DNA from: NORP309 sp964564165
Lineage (GTDB): Bacteria > Pseudomonadota > Gammaproteobacteria > Xanthomonadales > Marinicellaceae
Assembly (NCBI GenBank): GCA_964564165.1
Contig: CAZLZZ010000120.1
Span: 1-11,045 of the forward strand
Direction: 5' to 3'
Length of the DNA stretch: 11,045 nucleotides
The translations under genes and the position numbers were made by a program. This document shows positions 7,358 to 11,045 of this stretch, piece after piece. Within the stretch, counting starts at the first letter, position 1. Each line of letters opens with the position of its first letter. The notes under the pieces were generated by a model, which saw only the letters and a list, made by a program, of their open reading frames with translations, did no database searches and was not told where the DNA came from.

Positions 7358-8062
7358 CTATACCTTATTATTTGAAGGTTTAAATTTAGAAGTCGTCGTT
7401 GTGTTCTTCTCTTGTTCTGTTGCCAGATTAACAATCAATGAAGAAGGTTTGGCCACTTTTGAAGCACTGACTATAAAACACAATTTAACCAAATATTTGA
7501 CCAATTTAAGATTAAGGAATTGATGGGGCGATTTATTGGCAAAAAGCTGTGGAATAAGTTGGCCCAACCACAATAAAATCAATGCATTCATTAAACCCAG
7601 TTGAAATGCAACAATATTTATCACCTTGGGAATTTTTAAATTAAAGGTTTGATCATTAATATTGGGGAAAGAGGTCAACAAAGAAAATACAATCACCAAA
7701 ACAACCACCATTAATTGCCTACCAATTAAATAATGATGTACCATTTCCTTGGTTTTTGTCATTTGTTGTACTTGAGAAGCAGTTGGATATTCATCAGGTA
7801 TGGTAGAAAAATGCTTGTCAGATATATTAATAATAGCGATTTGGGACCCTTCTAGTAAACCCAATATGATGATAATAACAATACTTAACAAAAATACAAT
7901 CAAAGGTGTGATTTGAAACTCTATGCTTGCCCTAGTTTCAGATTGAAACATTAACCAAGTAAAAGTAACACAAACAAAAATGAAAAATAGATAAGACAGA
8001 ATATCTGTTATTATATGGAATAACGTTTTATTTCTAATTCTATTTAATAGTGTTTGTTTCAT
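7358..8062 (-). CDS. Five-helix membrane protein with silicon-transporter motifs (SIT-L-like)
   Basis: This 234-residue membrane protein has five hydrophobic segments, at about 15-39, 52-70, 112-131, 147-169 and 186-204, then a polar Thr/Lys-rich tail. After helix 2 it reads LLEGSQIAIINI (69-80, EGSQ at 71-74), and helix 3 opens with YLIGRQLMVVVLV (111-123, GRQ at 114-116). EGxQ followed by GRQ is the diagnostic motif pair of diatom silicon transporters (SITs). Those have ten helices with the pair twice, while SIT-L half proteins have five helices and one pair, as here. Later segments (LGQLIPQLFANKSPHQFLNL, 166-185) also fit the SIT pattern as I recall it. The other idea, a DUF21/CNNM-like membrane domain, fits less well. 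Substrate transport is unproven. A GAG lies 8 nt before the ATG. It converges with the ECF-like gene and diverges from mosAB. Confidence 0.6.
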   Translation of the reverse strand: MKQTLLNRIRNKTLFHIITDILSYLFFIFVCVTFTWLMFQSETRASIEFQITPLIVFLLSIVIIIILGLLEGSQIAIINISDKHFSTIPDEYPTASQVQQMTKTKEMVHHYLIGRQLMVVVLVIVFSLLTSFPNINDQTFNLKIPKVINIVAFQLGLMNALILLWLGQLIPQLFANKSPHQFLNLKLVKYLVKLCFIVSASKVAKPSSLIVNLATEQEKNTTTTSKFKPSNNKV

Positions 8063-8346
8063 AAAGTTCTCATTTTTAGCGCCTCAATTATAATTTTATA
8101 AAATGATGAGTTGAGACATTGAATTTGCAATACTAATCGTTCAGGGAAAATACCAAAGTAAGCAATTATACAAATATTGTACTAAAATACAATCGCATTC
8201 ATTTGATAGGTTAAAGTAAATTAATATCAATACTGCTAGATAATACCGCTGTTGAACAGAACTTTTTATCAAGGCATCAAATCCTACTTTAATTGTCATA
8301 CAACCTGTGTTAATATCGCCAACTGATTTTGTATACTCAAGTCATG

Positions 8347-8512
8347 CTAGGAGCTTGTCCGAGAATAGGAATCGTCATGAAGGAAAGCTGGGTTTAGGGC
8401 GATTTTTGGCTTTTTTGAGGAGAATAGCTCCGCTATGTGACGAAAAAAAGCTAAAAATGGCACAAATTCAGCTTTTCTGTAATAGATTATCTATTCTCGG
8501 ACAAGCTCCTAG
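8347..8512. mobile_element. Miniature inverted-repeat element (MITE), 166 bp, with CTAG ends
   Basis: The ends 8347-8368 and 8491-8512 are perfect 22-bp inverted repeats. They can be read as an 18-bp terminal repeat GAGCTTGTCCGAGAATAG flanked on both sides by CTAG, which would be a 4-bp target duplication. CTAG fits the YTAR target reported for IS5-group elements, so an IS5-family transposase is the likely mobiliser (inference). The inside is also nearly palindromic: GAAAGCTGGGTTTAGGGCG then ATTTTTGGCTTTTTT pairs with AAAAAAGCTAAAAATGGC then ACAAATTCAGCTTTTC. The loop includes ATAGCTCCGCTAT. Transcribed, it would fold into one long hairpin. It encodes no transposase; the short open frame across it is an artefact. 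It lies 62 bp ahead of mosA. Confidence 0.85.
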
Positions 8513-8565
8513 TATTGAGAACATATAAAAATTTCGATTCATTGTTATTATCGCTATAAGTAAAA

Positions 8566-8571
8566 AGAGGA
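8566..8571 (+). promoter_or_regulatory. Shine-Dalgarno site of mosA
   Basis: AGAGGA precedes the ATG at 8575 by 3 nt, slightly close but strong, and fixes the mosA start. Confidence 0.7.
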
Positions 8572-8574
8572 ATT

Positions 8575-9429
8575 ATGCCTAACAACACATCTAAAAACGA
8601 CGAAAGAAATCATTTGAGTAGTGGCTTAATGCGCGAAAGTTTGGTCAGCAAGAAACTCATCGGACAAACAAAAAACACCAAAGTTAGAACCATGGTGCCG
8701 GACCTTAAAATGATTGCCATAGGCGGGCAAAGCATCATGGACAGAGGCAAAGAAGCAATAATACCAGTGGTCGATGCAATTGTCGAAATACGCAAACAAC
8801 ACAAAATCATTGTAGGTGTTGGCGGCGGAACAAGAGCCAGACATACTTTCTCGATTGGATTAGACTTGGGGTTACCCATTGGCGGTTTGGCAAGAATTGT
8901 CGGCGGCGTTGAAGAAAATAACCGAGATATTCTGCAATTTTTACTTGCACCTCATGGCGGCATTACTTTTGTAAAAGATCACTTGCAAGATATACAAATG
9001 TTTTTAAAAGATGGCTTGATACCAATTTGTATTGGTCAACCTCCTTATCATTTTTGGGAGCCGCCTTCACGTGAGAAAGGCGGCTTGCCTGATAATGGTC
9101 CTGATGTTGGGTTGTTTTTAATGGCGGAAGTTATGGGTGCTGAAAATATGATTCTGGTTAAAGATGTTGATGGTATTTTTGATAAAGACCCCAATAAATA
9201 TGATGATGTGACCCTTATAAAAGAGACCTCGGCTACAGAATTGTTGAATGGAGATTATGATGATTTACCCATAGAACGAGAGCTTTTAAGGTCTTTACAA
9301 AATGCGCGAACTTTAAAATCAATTCAGGTTGTCAATGGCTTAAATCCAAGCAATATGTTGGCTGCATTAAATGGCCAAAATGTAGGTACAATTATCCATT
9401 CCACTGACATCACAGGAGAAACATCATGA
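8575..9429 (+). CDS. mosA: Molybdenum storage protein, alpha-like subunit (MosA)
   Basis: This 284-residue protein has the amino acid kinase fold and belongs to the molybdenum storage protein (MoSto) branch, related to UMP kinase. In Azotobacter, MosA and MosB form an (alpha-beta)3 cage that packs polyoxomolybdate using ATP. MoSto hallmarks are IGGQSIMDRG (49-58), GVGGGTRARHTFSIGLDLGLPIGGLAR (81-107), PPYHFW (156-161), VKDVDGIFDKDPN (195-207), ETSATELL (217-224), and the ending SIQVVNGLNPSNMLAALNGQNVGTI. The last two match MosA better than MosB. Two oddities: the Lys of the kinase-fold K-I-GG motif is Ala 48 here, and the His-rich PPYHHH stretch I recall in Azotobacter MosA is PPYHFW. This subunit may therefore bind nucleotide or clusters differently. 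It is followed by mosB with an ATGA overlap. Confidence 0.9.
   Translation: MPNNTSKNDERNHLSSGLMRESLVSKKLIGQTKNTKVRTMVPDLKMIAIGGQSIMDRGKEAIIPVVDAIVEIRKQHKIIVGVGGGTRARHTFSIGLDLGLPIGGLARIVGGVEENNRDILQFLLAPHGGITFVKDHLQDIQMFLKDGLIPICIGQPPYHFWEPPSREKGGLPDNGPDVGLFLMAEVMGAENMILVKDVDGIFDKDPNKYDDVTLIKETSATELLNGDYDDLPIERELLRSLQNARTLKSIQVVNGLNPSNMLAALNGQNVGTIIHSTDITGETS
9414..9418 (+). promoter_or_regulatory. Shine-Dalgarno site of mosB inside mosA
   Basis: AGGAG within the last codons of mosA lies 7 nt before the mosB ATG at 9426. Together with the ATGA overlap (9426-9429) it supports coupled, roughly equal synthesis of the two subunits. Confidence 0.75.
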
Positions 9430-10250
9430 AAAAAGATGGAAAAATTTGGATTGATGGCATCAATAATCCATTAAATAATGAATCAATGTCCAGTAAAAAA
9501 TTAAGGAATTCAATCCAAGACAGGAAAACCATTGCCATATTGCCCGATGTTTGGGTGATTAAAATAGGTGGACAAAGCATCATGGACAGAGGTGCCCAAG
9601 CCGTATTTCCTATACTTGAAGAGTTGGTCGCCGCAAAGAACAGTGGCATTCACTTTATCTTGTGTACTGGTGGTGGAACAAGGGCCAGGCATGTTTATTC
9701 ATTGGGCTTGGATTTAGATCTTCCTACTGGCATGTTGGCTAGACTTGGTGCAAGTATTCCGGTACAAAATGCAAGAATGCTACAGCTATTATTAGCTAAA
9801 GATGGTGGTATTGTTGCTTATCCAGAGGAATTTGAGAAATTGCCATTTTTCCTAAATTCTGGTTGTATCCCCATCACATCAGGAATGCCTCCTAATGAAT
9901 TTTGGGAAAAATCTTCAGCTCATGGCAATATTCCAGAAAACAGAACAGATACTGGTGTGTTTTTACTTGGCGAGTTTTTAGGAGCCAAAGGTGTTTTATA
10001 CATTAAAGATGAGGATGGCTTGTATACCGACGACCCTAAGAAAAATCCCGATGCAGAATTAATCAAATCGACCACGGCACAGGAACTTCTTGCTTCTGGA
10101 CAAGATGATTTAATTGTTGAACGAGTTGTCCTTGATTATATGATTAGAGGTGACAATGTTAAATCGATTCAAATTGTTAATGGCATGAAAAAAGGCGAAA
10201 TCACCAAAGCATTAAAAGGACAAGCCGTTGGCACAATAATTTCTGCATAG
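9426..10250 (+). CDS. mosB: Molybdenum storage protein, beta-like subunit (MosB)
   Basis: This 274-residue protein is the partner subunit of the storage cage, also an amino acid kinase fold. It keeps the conserved lysine: VIKIGGQSIMDRG (44-56, Lys 46). Further family segments are CTGGGTRARHVYSLGLDLDLPTGMLARLG (80-108), QNARMLQLLLAKDGG (114-128), SGMPPNEFW (152-160), RTDTGVFLLGEFLGA (173-187), IKDEDGLYTDDPKK (193-206) and SIQIVNGMKKGEITKALKGQAVGTII (247-272). The DEDGLYT and SGMPP wording is that of Azotobacter MosB as I recall it, including KDEDGLYTANPK. It is translated from an ATG overlapping the mosA stop and is followed by slyX after 4 nt. Pairwise, MosA and MosB are clearly paralogous. 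Metal specificity (Mo or W) cannot be read from sequence. Confidence 0.9.
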   Translation: MKKDGKIWIDGINNPLNNESMSSKKLRNSIQDRKTIAILPDVWVIKIGGQSIMDRGAQAVFPILEELVAAKNSGIHFILCTGGGTRARHVYSLGLDLDLPTGMLARLGASIPVQNARMLQLLLAKDGGIVAYPEEFEKLPFFLNSGCIPITSGMPPNEFWEKSSAHGNIPENRTDTGVFLLGEFLGAKGVLYIKDEDGLYTDDPKKNPDAELIKSTTAQELLASGQDDLIVERVVLDYMIRGDNVKSIQIVNGMKKGEITKALKGQAVGTIISA

Positions 10251-10254
10251 CACC

Positions 10255-10470
10255 ATGAATAATACAGAAAACAAAATCATAGAAATAGAAACCAAACTGG
10301 CGTTCCAAGAAGAAACCATCGAGCAGTTAAACGGTGTGATTATTCAACAACAGAAAACTCTCGACAAACTGCAACGGCAACTGGTTCAACTCAACAGTAA
10401 AATTGAACAAGAAAGCCAACATTGGCAAACCCAAAACAACCCTGCGGACGAAACTCCGCCGCATTATTGA
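10255..10470 (+). CDS. slyX: SlyX family coiled-coil protein
   Basis: This 71-residue protein is a typical SlyX: IETKLAFQEETIEQLNGVIIQQQKTLDKLQRQL forms a coiled coil over residues 5-52, and the C-terminus ends in the conserved PPHY. SlyX is widespread in Proteobacteria, first noted next to slyD in Escherichia coli, and its molecular role is unknown. It begins 4 nt after mosB, so it is very likely on the mosAB transcript, an unusual neighbour. The Shine-Dalgarno sequence is weak, which fits translational coupling. It converges with the oligopeptidase gene, and the 32 bp between them show no clear terminator. Confidence 0.93.
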   Translation: MNNTENKIIEIETKLAFQEETIEQLNGVIIQQQKTLDKLQRQLVQLNSKIEQESQHWQTQNNPADETPPHY

Positions 10471-10502
10471 GGGTTCAAGCTAAAACTCCTAATTAACTTT
10501 TA

Positions 10503-11045
10503 TCAATTGCCAATCAATTTAAGCAAAAATCCATATCCTTCAGCTGTTTCTTTGTACTGTTGGTATCTGCCAGAGGCTCCACCATGCCCTGCTTGCATAT
10601 TGGTGCGCATAATTAAAATATTGTCGTTGGTTTTCATCTCGCGTAACTTGGCAACCCATTTGGCGGGTTCCCAGTATTGCACCTGTGAATCGTGCAAACC
10701 TGTGGTAATCATCATATTGGGATAATCTTGCTTACTGACATTGTCATAAGGCGAATAAGACAACATATAATCGTAGTATTTTTTGTCTTTGGGGTTGCCC
10801 CACTCATCAAACTCTCCTGTTGTTAGTGGTATATCTTCGTCTAACATGGTTGAAACCACATCCACAAACGGCACCGCCGCAATGATACCTTTGTATAACA
10901 TACCATCCATGTTGACCACCGCTCCCATCAATAATCCGCCAGCTGAACCACCGGAAGCGAATACTTGGTTTTTATTGCCATAGCCTTGTTTTAACAACCC
11001 TTTGGTCACATCAATGAAATCGGTAAAAGTGTTTTTCTTGTTCAA
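10503..11045 (-). CDS. Oligopeptidase B, C-terminal part (gene runs off the right edge)
   Basis: This is the last 180 or so codons of a prolyl-oligopeptidase family (S9A) serine peptidase, best matched to oligopeptidase B (PtrB/OpdB), which cuts peptides after Arg or Lys. The catalytic triad is all in view: Ser in GGSAGG (fragment residue 34), Asp in GLHDSQVQYWEPAKW (119) and His in AGHGGASGR (154). KKNTFTDFIDV at the fragment start and FDEWGNP are typical of oligopeptidase B. The N-terminal beta-propeller and the true start lie beyond 11045; the TTG at the very edge is an internal codon. The gene appears intact where visible, with a TGA stop at 10503-10505. Confidence 0.92.
   Translation of the reverse strand: MNKKNTFTDFIDVTKGLLKQGYGNKNQVFASGGSAGGLLMGAVVNMDGMLYKGIIAAVPFVDVVSTMLDEDIPLTTGEFDEWGNPKDKKYYDYMLSYSPYDNVSKQDYPNMMITTGLHDSQVQYWEPAKWVAKLREMKTNDNILIMRTNMQAGHGGASGRYQQYKETAEGYGFLLKLIGN

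Larger units (their letters stand above)
8063..8574. promoter_or_regulatory. Divergent intergenic region between the SIT-L-like gene and mosA
   Basis: This gene-free region of 512 bp holds both outward promoters and a miniature element (separate entry). For the minus gene, TATAAT (complement of 8087-8092) is a candidate -10 and overlaps the start of a 12-bp palindrome ATTTTATAAAAT (8093-8104) that could be an operator. A second inverted repeat is ATTGTA-CTAAAA-TACAAT (8176-8193). For the plus direction, TATACT at 8332-8337 is a candidate -10 only 10 bp before the element; TATAAG at 8555-8560 is another, after it. None has a strong -35 partner. Confidence 0.4.

Noticed and set aside
8307..8528. 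Open frame of 73 codons before mosA
   Set aside because: It runs straight through the inverted-repeat element and reads no recognisable protein; it is explained by the MITE.

Overview
The window looks like chromosomal DNA from a low-GC, free-living, probably marine gammaproteobacterium. The main clues are a slyX gene, an oligopeptidase B fragment, a LysR regulator, a secreted protein with a probable IPTL-CTERM-type tail, and AT-rich codon use throughout. A Marinicella-like lineage would fit but is only a guess. No rRNA, tRNA, CRISPR array or phage gene was seen.

Layout. 1-1.5 kb: a LysR regulator (+) and a small DUF1330-like protein (-). 1.5-1.9 kb: a gene-free stretch with a GC-richer patch that may be a gene or repeat remnant. 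1.9-4.1 kb (+): a periplasmic DsrE-like protein, then modB and modC of a molybdate ABC transporter, with an ATGA overlap between modB and modC and no modA in view. 4.1-6.0 kb (-): a three-gene block with a secreted beta-propeller-like IPTL-CTERM protein and two single-pass membrane proteins that look like diverged paralogues. 6.2-7.3 kb (+): a membrane protein that reads as a fused ECF T-like plus S-like protein without its ATPase. 7.4-8.1 kb (-): a five-helix membrane protein with the EGxQ and GRQ motifs of silicon transporters. 8.35-8.51 kb: a 166-bp, almost fully palindromic miniature transposable element. 8.6-10.5 kb (+): mosA-mosB, the two subunits of a molybdenum storage protein, followed at once by slyX. 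10.5 kb to the end (-): the C-terminal part of oligopeptidase B.

How the genes may work together. Molybdate uptake (ModBC) and molybdenum storage (MosAB) lie about 4.5 kb apart, with no molybdoenzyme or cofactor gene between them. The storage protein differs from the Azotobacter type as I remember it: the alpha-like subunit has Ala in place of the conserved kinase-fold lysine and has lost most of the His cluster that holds polyoxomolybdate. The two membrane proteins between these modules have no assigned substrate, so the region may be a broader oxyanion or metal handling locus. The most notable single gene is the candidate bacterial silicon-transporter-like half protein.
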